Notes: a model not told the origin generated them from the letters alone. DNA of 64,000 nucleotides from an uncultured Eubacteriales bacterium (GCA_934402395.1 CAKRTQ010000008.1:1-64000); one strand, 5' to 3'. Positions 52,813 through 63,598 are shown, numbered from the stretch's first letter. A program made the numbers and translations.

Positions 52813-54566
52813 CCAATTTTTTTCATTTTCATGATCTTGTCGGGGTCCGGCGTGACATATGCCGTCTGATTTGTGTGGTATATCACATATCCCGGACGTG
52901 CGCCGGCAGGCTTTTTGATATTCCGCACGGCGGTGTAATCAACGGCGATATTGTCGCCGCCCGCGGCGCCGGAATGATAAGCCGCTATCTCGGCAGCCTC
53001 TGTCATGTCGCGGTCGGGGGCTTCGCCGCCGCAGACGAGCACAACGTGCGACCCCGGTACTCCCTTGGCGTGAAACCAGATATCCGAGCGGTCGGCGCGG
53101 CGGAAGGTAAGCTCATCATTTTGCAGGTTGTTTTTTCCGCAAAGAACGGTGTAGCCGCCCGAGGTGACAAATTCTGTCGGCGTGCTCTTTGTTTTCTTCG
53201 GCGGCGGGGTCTTTTGCTTGCCGGCGTAGCCGGAACGCCACAGCTCATCGCGTATTTCGGCAAGTTCGGCGCCCGTTTCGGCGCGCGAAAGAGCGTCCAG
53301 GGCTGAACGGACATATTCAAGCTCTACCTCACCGAGGGCTATCTGCTTGGCAAGCTCGCGCTTTGCGGTTTTGGATTTTGCATATTTTTTGTACAGACGC
53401 TGCGCGTTGGCAGACGGTGAAAGCCTGCCGTCAAGCTTTACCGTCCGCACGGCAAAGCTGCCGTCTTCCCGCATTTCCGAATAATCGGTAAGCCGCGCGG
53501 CGGTGTCGCCGCGCTTTATGAGATAAAGATTTGCTGTTATGAGGTCGGCATCGCGTCGGTATTCGTCGCCGCGTTCGCAGTCGGCAAGCTCGCCGCGCTG
53601 TGCGTCGAGCTTGCGGCAGATGCGACTTTCGGCGGATTTCATCGTGCGCAAAAGGTCATCGGCGCGGGATTTTACCAGTGCGCGGCGGTCGCGTTCGCCG
53701 TAAAAGGTGTCAAGCAGCTCGCCAAAGCTGCCGTATGTGCGCAGCTCGCCCTCGCCGTATTGCAAAAGCGGAAGAAAGGAGTATTCGGCGGGTGCGCCGC
53801 CCGAATATGCCATAACGGGGGTAAAGCGTTTTTCCTTTATCAGTTCGATAACGGCGGAAAATTCGCGCCAAAGCAGATAACCCGATGAACCGCCTACGGT
53901 CGCGTCGGTGCTTCCGGCTGCGCGGAAGGCTATCTCCCGAGCGACGGTCGGAGAGATACCGAGGTACGTCGCGTTTATGTGCTTTGCCGCCTGGCGTTCC
54001 GGAATACACTCGCCGAGAAGCGAGAGAAAGCCGTCGCGCGTTTCGGTGAGCGGGTCGCGCTTGTCCTGCGCCGGAGGAAGCTCGTATTGCATTCCGGGCA
54101 GGACCTGACGCAGGCGCGAGGTGGTAAAGTCCACCTGCCGCATGGCGCCGAGGATCTTTCCGTCGCCGTCGGTAAATATGAGGTTCGAGTTTTTGCCCAT
54201 GACCTCGGCATATATGAATTTTTTGCTGTCGTAGCCCATTTCATCGCGTCCGTTGAATTCAAGACGCGCCACGCGCTCAAAGCCTGCCTGTGTTGCGCCG
54301 ACGAATACCGAACCCACAAAGTGCTTGCGCATGAGCATACATAGCGTGGGGGGGACGGCAGGGTTGTCCGCAGGCTCGGCAGTGTATGCCATTCGCGGGT
54401 CGTTTGCGCCGCAGCGCATAAAAAGGCGGCGTGCTCCGTCACGGGTGCGCAGACCGAGTATAACGGTATCGTTCTGCGGCTGGTATACCTTGTCGACTCT
54501 GCCGCCGGACGAGCCGCGGTTCAGCTCGTCAATAACGGCGGCGAGCATTCCGGCATCATATGCCAT
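52794..54566 (-). CDS. rqcH: Rqc2-homologue RqcH (NFACT protein)
   Basis: 590 residues. The NFACT-N domain begins MAYDAGMLAAVIDELN with GGRVDKVYQPQNDTVIL, and has RHARIH-like MAYTAE and MLMRKHF blocks. Coiled-coil helices fill about 290-440. The NFACT-R domain near 470-560 contains GGYTVLCGKNNLQNDELTFRRADRSDIWFHAKGVPGSHVVL. RqcH binds obstructed 50S subunits and adds alanine tails that mark stalled peptides for degradation. It starts 24 bp after the HAD gene and probably shares its transcript. Confidence 0.93.
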   Translation of the reverse strand: MAYDAGMLAAVIDELNRGSSGGRVDKVYQPQNDTVILGLRTRDGARRLFMRCGANDPRMAYTAEPADNPAVPPTLCMLMRKHFVGSVFVGATQAGFERVARLEFNGRDEMGYDSKKFIYAEVMGKNSNLIFTDGDGKILGAMRQVDFTTSRLRQVLPGMQYELPPAQDKRDPLTETRDGFLSLLGECIPERQAAKHINATYLGISPTVAREIAFRAAGSTDATVGGSSGYLLWREFSAVIELIKEKRFTPVMAYSGGAPAEYSFLPLLQYGEGELRTYGSFGELLDTFYGERDRRALVKSRADDLLRTMKSAESRICRKLDAQRGELADCERGDEYRRDADLITANLYLIKRGDTAARLTDYSEMREDGSFAVRTVKLDGRLSPSANAQRLYKKYAKSKTAKRELAKQIALGEVELEYVRSALDALSRAETGAELAEIRDELWRSGYAGKQKTPPPKKTKSTPTEFVTSGGYTVLCGKNNLQNDELTFRRADRSDIWFHAKGVPGSHVVLVCGGEAPDRDMTEAAEIAAYHSGAAGGDNIAVDYTAVRNIKKPAGARPGYVIYHTNQTAYVTPDPDKIMKMKKIGGKNSN

Positions 54567-54590
54567 AGTTCGAATTCCTTTGCTTTTTTA

Positions 54591-55412
54591 TCAGCCGAAC
54601 ATGACGTGATCCACCTCGTCAAGGGAGGGGAACACAAAGTCGGGTTTTTCGGCGGGAGCAGCCGCGTCAACATCGGCGGGTGTGGTCTCGCCGGAGAGAA
54701 CGAGCACCGCAGTAACGCCGTGCTTTTTGCCGAGGGCGATATCTGTGTAAAGACGGTCGCCGAATATGCACATTTTTTCACGTGCAATACCGGTTGCCTC
54801 GCTTATCATTTCAACAGTCTCGCGGTAAGGCTTGCCGAAGTAGGTCGGGGTTTTGCCGGTAGAGGCGGTCACAAATGCGGCAATGGCGCCGCTGTCGGGG
54901 ATGAATCCCGTTTCGGTCGGGCAGTTGAAATCGGGATGTGTTGAGAGATATTCTGCGCCGCCGCGGATGAGACGGCAGGCGTTGTCGAGCTTTTTGTATG
55001 TGAGCGAGGTGTCAAAGCTGGTGATAACGATATCGGCTTTCTCCTCATCGCCGTCAAGCATATTTATGCCTGCCTCGCGGAAATTTTCGACCAGTTCGTC
55101 GGTTCCGACAAGATAAACGCTCTTGCCGGGACGGTGACGGAGGAGAAATTCTATCGTCACATCTCCCGAGGTCATGATCTCTTCGCGTGTGGGCGAAAAG
55201 CCGAGGCGTGTCAGCTTGCCGACATAAAAGTCGGTCGTGTGAGAGGCGTTGTTGGTGAAGAAGAGAACTCTCTTGCCGTGAGAGCGGAGATTGTTGATAA
55301 AGCGGATGGCAAACGGGAATACATTGTATCCGAGGTATATCGTACCGTCCATATCAAATATGTAAAGCTCTTTCTCATTCAGTACGGAAGTATCGGGGTT
55401 TTTAAAGTCCAT
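54591..55412 (-). CDS. HAD-IIA family phosphatase (NagD-like)
   Basis: 273 residues. Motif I IFDMDGTIYLGY (about 18-29), motif II FFTNNAS, the class IIA cap in the middle, motif III lysine in YFGKPYRETV, and motif IV IFGDRLYTDIALGKKHG. Such enzymes dephosphorylate small metabolites such as sugar phosphates, nucleotides or 2-phosphoglycolate. First gene of a two-gene operon with rqcH; the functional link between the two is unclear. Confidence 0.88.
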   Translation of the reverse strand: MDFKNPDTSVLNEKELYIFDMDGTIYLGYNVFPFAIRFINNLRSHGKRVLFFTNNASHTTDFYVGKLTRLGFSPTREEIMTSGDVTIEFLLRHRPGKSVYLVGTDELVENFREAGINMLDGDEEKADIVITSFDTSLTYKKLDNACRLIRGGAEYLSTHPDFNCPTETGFIPDSGAIAAFVTASTGKTPTYFGKPYRETVEMISEATGIAREKMCIFGDRLYTDIALGKKHGVTAVLVLSGETTPADVDAAAPAEKPDFVFPSLDEVDHVMFG

Positions 55413-55453
55413 TTTTCGTCAGTTACCTTTCCTACGCATAATATTACATTATA

Positions 55454-55482
55454 ATTATACCACCGCCTTGACTTTTTTGCAA
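55454..55482 (-). promoter_or_regulatory. promoter of the HAD-rqcH operon
   Basis: On the minus strand TTGCAA (55477-55482), 17 bp, TATAAT (55454-55459). It overlaps the divergent coaW promoter. Confidence 0.7.
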
Positions 55483-55496
55483 GATGATGATACAAT
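55468..55496 (+). promoter_or_regulatory. promoter of coaW
   Basis: TTGACT (55468-55473), 17 bp, TACAAT (55491-55496). Its spacer contains the opposite promoter's -35. Confidence 0.75.
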
Positions 55497-55529
55497 ATTG
55501 TTGCAATAAACTCATTGAGGCATTGGAAT

Positions 55530-56396
55530 ATGGCTGAAAATTCATGCAGGAAGATAAAAAATACCACCGGTAAAACGGTGGTCGGCATAGATGTCGGCGG
55601 AAGTACGACAAAGATCGTAGGGTTCGGAGCGGACGGCAGGCTTATAACGCCGATGTTCGTGCGCGCGACCGATCCCGTTACTTCGGTATACGGCGCGCTC
55701 GGAAAGTTTACGTCTGAGAACGGACTGTCGCTTGACGACATTGCACGCGTCATGATGACGGGGGCAGGTTCGGGATTTGTAAATATGCCGATCTATTCGC
55801 TTGATTGCCGGTCGGTGACCGAATTCAAGAGCATAGGGCTTGGCGGGCTGTACCTTTCCGGGCTTGATGAGGCGATAGTTGTGAGCATGGGGACCGGAAC
55901 GGCTCTTATTCATGCCAGAAGGACCGAAGGCGGAGCTGTTACCGACTATCTCGGCGGCACGGGGGTCGGCGGCGGTACGCTCGTGGGGCTTTCAAAGCAG
56001 CTTCTCGGAATGGACAACATAAAACACATCGAAACGCTGTGCGAGGGCGGGGATCTGTCAAATGTCGATCTGCGCGTAAAGGATATATCGCGCGAGGGGC
56101 AGTTTACCGGGCTCAACGATAACCTTACCGCCTCTAACTTCGGCAAGCTCAGCGATATGGCGTCAAAAAATGATATCGCTCTCGGCATTGTGAACATGGT
56201 GACCGAAACAGTGGCTATGATGTCGGTGTTTGCCGCGCGCGGGCATGGGGTGAAGAATATCGTGCTTACCGGCAACCTGACCACGATCGCACCGGTCAGA
56301 AAGATATTCGAGGGACTCGGCGGGGCGTTCGGAGTGGATTTTATCATTCCGGAGCTTTCACAGTACGGTACGGTCATAGGAGCCGCACTGCAGTAA
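55530..56396 (+). CDS. coaW: type II pantothenate kinase
   Basis: 288 residues from the ATG after TGAGG; a TTG 15 bp upstream is possible. It phosphorylates pantothenate, the first step to coenzyme A. The ASKHA-type fold is plain: phosphate-1 loop VGIDVGGSTTKIVGF, VMMTGAGSGFV, VSMGTGTALIHARRTEGG, the GGTGVGGGTLVGLSKQLLG loop, and the phosphate-2/adenosine region NIVLTGNLTTI. Length fits the Staphylococcus-type CoaW, which resists CoA feedback. Confidence 0.88.
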   Translation: MAENSCRKIKNTTGKTVVGIDVGGSTTKIVGFGADGRLITPMFVRATDPVTSVYGALGKFTSENGLSLDDIARVMMTGAGSGFVNMPIYSLDCRSVTEFKSIGLGGLYLSGLDEAIVVSMGTGTALIHARRTEGGAVTDYLGGTGVGGGTLVGLSKQLLGMDNIKHIETLCEGGDLSNVDLRVKDISREGQFTGLNDNLTASNFGKLSDMASKNDIALGIVNMVTETVAMMSVFAARGHGVKNIVLTGNLTTIAPVRKIFEGLGGAFGVDFIIPELSQYGTVIGAALQ

Positions 56397-56543
56397 ATAT
56401 GATGAGGCTGTTAAAAAACCGATGTTTTCAGCAGCCCCTTGAATGCCGGTCGGAATGCCGGCGTTTTGATATGATCACGTTCGTTTCTGCCTTGTGACAC
56501 TTGGCTTGTCAATCTCTTTGACGGCAAAGCTTCCAATGTTAAA

Positions 56544-56587
56544 GGGTTGCTGAAAAACTCATTTTGAGTTTTTCAGCAACCCTTTTT
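56544..56587. terminator. terminator-like hairpin between coaW and purA
   Basis: GGGTTGCTGAAAAACTC with its complement around ATTTT, then TTTTTG. Same core as the hairpins at 16079 and 20685. Confidence 0.8.
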
Positions 56588-56621
56588 GCCCTTTTTGCCC
56601 TTTTTGCCCTTTTTGCCCCTT
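56580..56621 (+). repeat. tandem repeat of CCCTTTTTG
   Basis: Four to five consecutive 9-bp units (CCCTTTTTG), the last ending CCCCTTTG. It follows directly on the hairpin and could be a slippage-prone tail. Confidence 0.85.
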
Positions 56622-56670
56622 TGTGTGATACAAAAGCTGCGAAGCGCAGTCGATAATATCCGGATGCGGC

Positions 56671-56729
56671 ATCGGGATCGGCTCTTGCTTCACCATCGGG
56701 GTATAAAGCCCAAAGTCCGATCAAACGTC
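56671..56729 (+). repeat. 59-bp dispersed repeat, copy 1
   Basis: It begins ATCGGGATCGGCTC, ends GATCAAACGTC, and matches 56778-56836 with one C/T difference. Confidence 0.88.
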
Positions 56730-56777
56730 CGGGCATGGAACGGATAATGTTCAGATGTAGCTGAATTGGTGTAGCAG

Positions 56778-56836
56778 ATCGGGATCGGCTCTTGCTTCAC
56801 CATCGGGGTATAAAGCTCAAAGTCCGATCAAACGTC
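56778..56836 (+). repeat. 59-bp dispersed repeat, copy 2
   Basis: Second copy, 48 bp after the first; its last bases overlap the purA stop codon (56835-56837). Probably a genome-wide intergenic repeat. Confidence 0.88.
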
Positions 56837-58109
56837 ACCCGAGCTCAAAATACTCTGAGCGGCCGGCACCGACGGAGACGTATTTGATGTGGCAGCCGGT
56901 CATTTTTTCGATGTAGCGGACGTAATCCTGCGCTTCGCGCGGAAGATCGGCAAAGCTGCGGCAGGCGGAGATATCGCACTTCCAGCCGGGAAGATACTCG
57001 TAAACCGGTTTGGCGGCATCAAGGTCTTCACCGGTCGGAAAATCGGTGGTGAGAGTGCCGTTCACATCATATTTTACGCACACGGGAATGCGGTCGAGGA
57101 AGGAAAGAACATCAAGCTTTGTGAGGGCTATTTCGGTCGCGCCCTGCATCATAATGCCGTATCTGGAGGCAACAACGTCAAATCCGCCCACGCGACGGGG
57201 ACGTCCCGTTGCCGCACCGTATTCGTTGCCCGCGCGACGGAGAGCCTCGCCTTCATCGCCGAAAAGCTCGCAGGTGAAGGGACCGGCGCCGACACAGGTG
57301 GAGTAAGCCTTCATTATGCCGACGACCTTGTCGAGCCGACGTGCGGGAATGCCCGCTCCGATGGGAGCATACGCCGCGATGGTGGAGGAGGATGAGGTGT
57401 AGGGGAATATGCCGAAGTCAATGTCGCGGAGCGCACCGAGCTGCGCCTCAAACATTACCGACTTGCCCGCGTCAACAGCATTGTTGAGGTATACCGTCGT
57501 GTCGGTGATGTGATCGACAAACGGACCGCCGAATTTCATGAGCCACTCATAAATTGCTTCGGGGTCAATGGGATCGGCGCCGTAGCCGCGGTTTACGAGC
57601 AGATTTTTCCACTCGCAAAGACCGTCGAGCTTTTTGCGAAGCGCTTCGGGATGACGCAGATCGCCGATGCGTACAGTTTTTTTCATATATTTGTCGCCGT
57701 AAACGGGACCTATACCGCGCCGGGTCGAGCCGAATTTGGCGTCGCCGAGACGGTCCTCTTCAAGAATGTCAAGCTGCTTGTGGTAGGGCAGGCATACCGT
57801 TGCACGGTCGCTTATTTTGAGGTTGTCGGGAGTTACGGAGATACCCGCCTCGCGCAGACGGCCGACCTCGCCGAAAAGATGCTCAAGGTCTATGACCATT
57901 CCGTTGCCCATGACGTTTACCGTTCCGTCGCGCAGAATGCCCGAGGGAAGCAGGTTGAGAATGAATTTTCCCTTTTCATTGACTACGGTGTGCCCCGCGT
58001 TGTTGCCGCCCTGATAGCGAACAACAATGTCATAATCGGCGGAAAGCAGATCGACCATACGACCCTTGCCTTCGTCGCCCCAGTTGATACCTACGATTGC
58101 TGTTAACAT
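56835..58109 (-). CDS. purA: adenylosuccinate synthetase
   Basis: 424 residues. It joins IMP and aspartate with GTP, the first step from IMP to AMP. The GTP loop GINWGDEGKGRMVDLL opens the protein; GGNNAGHTVV, GTTRRGIGPVYGDK-type (GSTRRGIGPVYGDKYMKK), and the GRPRRVGGFDVVASRY and the C-terminal KTLVG-equivalent regions follow. Ribosome site GGAAAGG. It lies 45 bp downstream of pyrG, so a nucleotide-synthesis operon pyrG-purA is likely. Confidence 0.96.
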   Translation of the reverse strand: MLTAIVGINWGDEGKGRMVDLLSADYDIVVRYQGGNNAGHTVVNEKGKFILNLLPSGILRDGTVNVMGNGMVIDLEHLFGEVGRLREAGISVTPDNLKISDRATVCLPYHKQLDILEEDRLGDAKFGSTRRGIGPVYGDKYMKKTVRIGDLRHPEALRKKLDGLCEWKNLLVNRGYGADPIDPEAIYEWLMKFGGPFVDHITDTTVYLNNAVDAGKSVMFEAQLGALRDIDFGIFPYTSSSSTIAAYAPIGAGIPARRLDKVVGIMKAYSTCVGAGPFTCELFGDEGEALRRAGNEYGAATGRPRRVGGFDVVASRYGIMMQGATEIALTKLDVLSFLDRIPVCVKYDVNGTLTTDFPTGEDLDAAKPVYEYLPGWKCDISACRSFADLPREAQDYVRYIEKMTGCHIKYVSVGAGRSEYFELG

Positions 58110-58154
58110 TTTCTTGTACCTTTCCTGATATGAAACTTTATTTTGGGAGAATTA

Positions 58155-59798
<1,644 letters not shown>

Positions 59799-59889
59799 TT
59801 ATAATTTGATGAATTTCATTTTAGGCGTATGCGATGCATCGCGCATTGCGCAAGCGGTAAGCGAACAGCCAAAAACAAAACACCATACT

Positions 59890-59918
59890 ATTTTATCACA
59901 AAAAAGGCGTGAGCACAA
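59890..59918 (-). promoter_or_regulatory. promoter of pyrG-purA
   Basis: On the minus strand TTGTGC (59913-59918), 17 bp, TAAAAT (59890-59895) with a TGTGA extension. The leader to the pyrG start is about 112 nt. Between 59919 and 59999 nothing else is seen. Confidence 0.65.
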
Positions 59919-59999
59919 TAGGAAAAAGCGGATTTCCGACATTTTTTTGCATTTTTTTGCGTCGTGTCCCGGCTTTATCGCACCTGCGGACGAACAGGA

Positions 60000-61313
60000 T
60001 CAGACGAGACGGTATTTTTCGTTCCCGTCTGCGCAAAGCTTCATTCCGAAAAATGCGGAAAGTGCATCGGCAAGGTAGCCTGTGTCAAGCGCGCCTGCGG
60101 TTTCAAAGGATGAATGCATAGCAAGCTGTGCAAGGCCGATGTCAACGGTATTCAAAGATACCTGCGTGTTTGCGATGTTGCCGAGGGTCGAGCCGCCGGG
60201 CATATCCGCGCGGTTGGCATAGTACTGAGTGGGAACATCCGCTGCCTCGCAGACAAGGCGGAACAACGCTGCGGATACCGCGTCGGAGGTATAGCGTTGG
60301 CTTGCGTTGTACTTTATCACGATCCCGCGGTTCATGTAGACCGAGTGGTTGCGGTCGGCAAATTCAGGGTGGTTGGGGTGAACGGCATGAGCGTTGTCGC
60401 AGGAGACCAAAAAGCTGTTGGCGATCCTGCGGCGGTGGTCTGCGGGGGATAAGCCTGCCGCGCCGCTTATGCGCTCAAGCACGTCCGAAAGAAATGTCGA
60501 TGCCGCGCCCTGCTTGGTCTGGCTGCCGACTTCCTCATTGTCGAACAGGCAGTAAACAGGCAGCGATCCCGCGGCGAACGCTTTTTTGCCCGACTCAATA
60601 AACGCATAAAGCGAGGCAAACGCGCACTGCAGGTCGTCAAGGCGGGGAGCGGATATCATGCCGTTCCACTCAACGCCCGGCTGCGTATTGTACACAAAGA
60701 GGTCGGTGGTGAGAATGTCTTTTTCATCGACGCCGAGAGACGCCGCAACGCGGGCGCGGAGCGTGGGGGCGGTGCTGCCGCCGAGTGTGAAAAGGGGAAG
60801 CATATCGGTGGCTGCGTTGAAGGAGGCGCCGTCGTTGGCGTTTCTGTTCATATGTATGGCAACATTGGGAATGATGGCGACCGGCTCGCCGAGGTCAACA
60901 TTTCTGATCTCTATCCCGTCGGAGGTACGCAGCGTTACCCGTCCCGCAACAGAAAGCGGACGGTCCATCCAGCTTGAGCAGAGCATTCCGCCGTATTTTT
61001 CGGTGGAAAGGCGGACATAATCCTTTCCGTCAAGGTCTGAATTTTCTTTTATTTTGAATGCGGGACTGTCTCCGTGTGCTGCCGTCATCATATAGCCGCA
61101 AAAATCCCCGTCGGGGTAGCGGAAGGCGATAAGTGATGAACCGTTGCGTGTGGTGAAGTACCCCCTGCCGGGTTCAAGCTGCCATTCGGCGCTTTCGCAA
61201 AGCTCGGTGTATCCGGCATGGCGAAGCATTCCGGCGGCGGTGGCGGTGCTGTGGAAGGCTGTCGGTGAAGCTGCAATAAATTCAAACAGCTTCCGGTTGA
61301 TCTCATTGTTCAT
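60000..61313 (-). CDS. apeB: M18-family aminopeptidase
   Basis: 437 residues from the ATG with ACGGAG in front. The two-zinc site is visible: MTAAHGDSPAFKIK (His-x-Asp), FDNEEVGSQTKQGA (Glu-Glu), and the terminal His in LAQLAMHSSFETAG. Other family blocks are NDGASFNAATDMLPLF, SAPRLDDLQCAFASL and VSCDNAHAVHPNHPEF. It is a cytosolic dodecameric peptidase that clips N-terminal, often acidic or neutral, residues. The symbol is by similarity to clostridial/Pseudomonas M18 enzymes. Confidence 0.93.
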   Translation of the reverse strand: MNNEINRKLFEFIAASPTAFHSTATAAGMLRHAGYTELCESAEWQLEPGRGYFTTRNGSSLIAFRYPDGDFCGYMMTAAHGDSPAFKIKENSDLDGKDYVRLSTEKYGGMLCSSWMDRPLSVAGRVTLRTSDGIEIRNVDLGEPVAIIPNVAIHMNRNANDGASFNAATDMLPLFTLGGSTAPTLRARVAASLGVDEKDILTTDLFVYNTQPGVEWNGMISAPRLDDLQCAFASLYAFIESGKKAFAAGSLPVYCLFDNEEVGSQTKQGAASTFLSDVLERISGAAGLSPADHRRRIANSFLVSCDNAHAVHPNHPEFADRNHSVYMNRGIVIKYNASQRYTSDAVSAALFRLVCEAADVPTQYYANRADMPGGSTLGNIANTQVSLNTVDIGLAQLAMHSSFETAGALDTGYLADALSAFFGMKLCADGNEKYRLV

Positions 61314-61410
61314 GATCTGCTCCGTAATATAGTAATATAGTGTAGAATAATTTTGCAAAATACTCCCGAAAACAGCGTCCGGGGAGCGTTTTTTCGGTTA
61401 TTTATGCCGA

Positions 61411-61439
61411 TTTACATACGGCGGAAGATGTGCTATAAT
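61411..61439 (+). promoter_or_regulatory. promoter of azlCD
   Basis: TTTACA (61411-61416), 17 bp, TGCTATAAT with -10 at 61434-61439. About 70 nt of leader precede azlC. Confidence 0.75.
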
Positions 61440-61509
61440 ATCCGTGGATGTCGGGACGTTTTTCCGTTCCGGCACCGGAATGATCTGCTGTGGGACATAA
61501 AAGATAAAG

Positions 61510-62247
61510 ATGAAAAAGAATAAGTCGAAATCTTTCGGCGTTCGCCCGTTCCGCGATGGTATGCGCGACGGACTGCCGATAGGACTGGGATATTTTGCGG
61601 TGGCTTTTTCCCTCGGCATAGCGGCGCGCACGGCGGGACTTGACGTTCTTCAGGCAACGCTTGCAAGTCTGCTTTGCAATGCATCGGCGGGGGAATATGC
61701 CGGATTTACGGTGATCGCGGCGAATTCCGCATATATAGAAATGGTCGCCGTGACGCTCGTGGCAAATGCCCGCTATGTGCTTATGAGCTGTGCCATGAGC
61801 CAGCGATTTGCGCCGGATACATCCGCGTGGCACCGTGTGGCGATGGGTTTTGACATCACCGATGAGCTTTTCGGTATTGCAATGGCGCGCCCGGGCGCGC
61901 TTGAGCCGTCATATACCTACGGCGCCATGCTGGTATCGGTCCCCATGTGGGCGGCAGGGACCGCCCTCGGCGCGGCGGCGGGAAATATTCTGCCCGCAGT
62001 CGTTGTTACCGCACTCGGCGTTGCACTTTACGGAATGTTCATTGCGATAATTATTCCGCCGGCAAGGCGCGAGCGCGCGGTAGGGATCACCGTTGCCGTC
62101 TCGTTTGCCGCGTCATATGCGATGTCGCGTATTACCGTTTTTTCGGGTATTTCGGAGGGAACGCGCACCGTCATTCTCACGCTCGCGATCGCCGCAGCGG
62201 CGGCGGTCATCTTTCCGCGCGGTGATGACATGGAGGACATGAAATGA
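61510..62247 (+). CDS. azlC: AzlC-family branched-chain amino acid exporter subunit
   Basis: 245 residues with about six spans. Typical AzlC beginning FRDGMRDGLPIGLGYFAVAFSLGIAAR and CNASAGEYAGFTVIAANSAYIEMVAVTLVANARYVLMSCAMSQR. With AzlD it exports branched-chain amino acids or their analogues (known from Bacillus 4-azaleucine resistance). The ribosome site is weak (AAAGATAAAG). Coupled to azlD by ATGA overlap. Confidence 0.9.
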   Translation: MKKNKSKSFGVRPFRDGMRDGLPIGLGYFAVAFSLGIAARTAGLDVLQATLASLLCNASAGEYAGFTVIAANSAYIEMVAVTLVANARYVLMSCAMSQRFAPDTSAWHRVAMGFDITDELFGIAMARPGALEPSYTYGAMLVSVPMWAAGTALGAAAGNILPAVVVTALGVALYGMFIAIIIPPARRERAVGITVAVSFAASYAMSRITVFSGISEGTRTVILTLAIAAAAAVIFPRGDDMEDMK

Positions 62248-62561
62248 AGCATAATGTGTACATATACATACTTATAATGGCTGCCGTGACATTTGCCGTG
62301 CGCGTTTTGCCCATGACGCTGATACGCCGCAGGATAAAAAACAGGTTTTTGCGCTCGTTTTTGTATTATGTGCCGTATGTTACGCTTGCCGTTATGACCT
62401 TTCCCGCGATCGTGGATGCTGCCGGTGAACCGCTCGCGGGTGTGGCTGCGCTTGTCTGCGGTATTGCAGCCGCGTGGTTCGGCGCGGGGCTTTTCCCGGT
62501 CGCCCTTATTTGCTGCGGTGTTGTTCTGGCGTCGGAGATGATCTCGCTTTTTCTGCGTTAA
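62244..62561 (+). CDS. azlD: AzlD-family transport partner
   Basis: 105 residues with three to four spans (IYILIMAAVTFAVRVLPMTLIRRR; FLRSFLYYVPYVTLAVMTFPAI; VAALVCGIAAAWFGAGLFPVALICCGVVLA). It has the AzlD lead TFAVRVLPM. Its stop overlaps the stop of the convergent epimerase gene by 3 bp. Confidence 0.9.
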   Translation: MKHNVYIYILIMAAVTFAVRVLPMTLIRRRIKNRFLRSFLYYVPYVTLAVMTFPAIVDAAGEPLAGVAALVCGIAAAWFGAGLFPVALICCGVVLASEMISLFLR

Positions 62562-63454
62562 TCGAGCGTTATGTCAAATTCGAAGCCGGCACTCTCTCCG
62601 GGCATGAGGTGATACATTCCCGGACGGTCCGACAGTTCGTCGAATACCCGGTCGTCACCGTCATACGAGGGAATGCCCTGCCACGGTTCAAGGCACAAAA
62701 AGGGCGCGTCGGTGCTGTAACGTGTCTGCCAGAAGCCGTAATAATTCGCATCGGGACTCGTTACGGTCACGCGCCTTGGCGATGATGTCGAGCCGAGCGT
62801 GGCTGACTTTACATCGCAAAGGACTATTGCGTCGTCGTCGAACATCTTGTGCGTGAGGCGGAAGCGTCCGTCTTTGTCGAGAGGATATGGCGTGCGCTTG
62901 TCAAGTACGAAGCAGGTGGGCGAAAACATAAGCCTTTCCGGCTCTTTTACACCGTTTATCTGAACATAAAGGCTGTCGAAGTCGGCTTTGCCGCCGTCGG
63001 CGTCCGGAAGTACAAATCCGGGATGTCCGCCGAAGGCGCACCAGAGCTCGTCCTTTGCGACGGCTTTTATTTTTATATGCAGAGTATTGCCGTCAAGCTC
63101 AAGCGTCTGGACAAAGCGGAATCCGAACGGATACTGTGCGAGCGACTCGGGGGATTCCTCAAGCACCGTTTCGGCACTGTCGCTGCCGGTTTTTGTTACC
63201 TTGTGGGAGAGGCGCGGAGCGAAGCCGTGACAGCGCATTTCGTAGGTCTTTCCCATATGTGTGTATGAACCGCCGCGGAGCCTTCCCACTATCGGGAAGA
63301 GAAGCGGCGAACGTCCCGACCAGTATTCAGGCAGTCCCTGCCACAGGTATTCGATGAATTTTCCGTTTTCGATCCTGCCGAGGGACTGGAGCTCTCCGCC
63401 GATCTCTGCTATTTCGGCACGTATCGTGCCGTTTTCAATAATTGTATTTGCCAT
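62558..63454 (-). CDS. aldose 1-epimerase-family protein (LacX-like)
   Basis: 298 residues. Galactose-mutarotase fold with EYLWQGLPEYWSGRSPLLFPIVGRLRGG, the MRCHGFAPRL histidine, ALWCAFGGHPGF-type (LWCAFGGHPGFVLP) second histidine, and a late Glu in LCLEPWQGIPSY. It probably converts anomers of a sugar or sugar phosphate, or acts on a related carbohydrate. It stands alone on the minus strand. Terminator not evident because its end overlaps azlD. Confidence 0.85.
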   Translation of the reverse strand: MANTIIENGTIRAEIAEIGGELQSLGRIENGKFIEYLWQGLPEYWSGRSPLLFPIVGRLRGGSYTHMGKTYEMRCHGFAPRLSHKVTKTGSDSAETVLEESPESLAQYPFGFRFVQTLELDGNTLHIKIKAVAKDELWCAFGGHPGFVLPDADGGKADFDSLYVQINGVKEPERLMFSPTCFVLDKRTPYPLDKDGRFRLTHKMFDDDAIVLCDVKSATLGSTSSPRRVTVTSPDANYYGFWQTRYSTDAPFLCLEPWQGIPSYDGDDRVFDELSDRPGMYHLMPGESAGFEFDITLD

Positions 63455-63598
63455 CCAAAAAAGCCTTTCCCGGATCTATCCGATTTATTTTACACATCAT
63501 TTTACCATTACGCGCGGTATAAATCAATACATAAAGGTAAAAAATATCGTTGTAAAGAAAAAGAACCGCGTTTTTGCGGCAAAAAGGCTGGTTGTTGT

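Larger units (their letters stand above)
56397..56834. other. 438-bp repeat-rich gene-free gap
   Basis: No gene is called. It holds a terminator hairpin, a CCCTTTTTG tandem array and a 59-bp sequence present twice. A minus-strand frame translating one repeat copy (IGLWALYPDGEARADPD) has no ribosome site and is treated as a product of the repeat. Confidence 0.6.

Noticed and set aside
56539..56736. 65-codon minus-strand frame across the repeats near purA
   Set aside because: It consists of a repeat translation and the KRAKRA product of the tandem array, without a ribosome site.
63510..63545. Possible sigma-F/G promoter (GTATA followed by GGTAAAAAATA) before spoVAD
   Set aside because: The -10 is off the GGnnAnAnTR pattern by one base and the spacing is uncertain, so it is not annotated.
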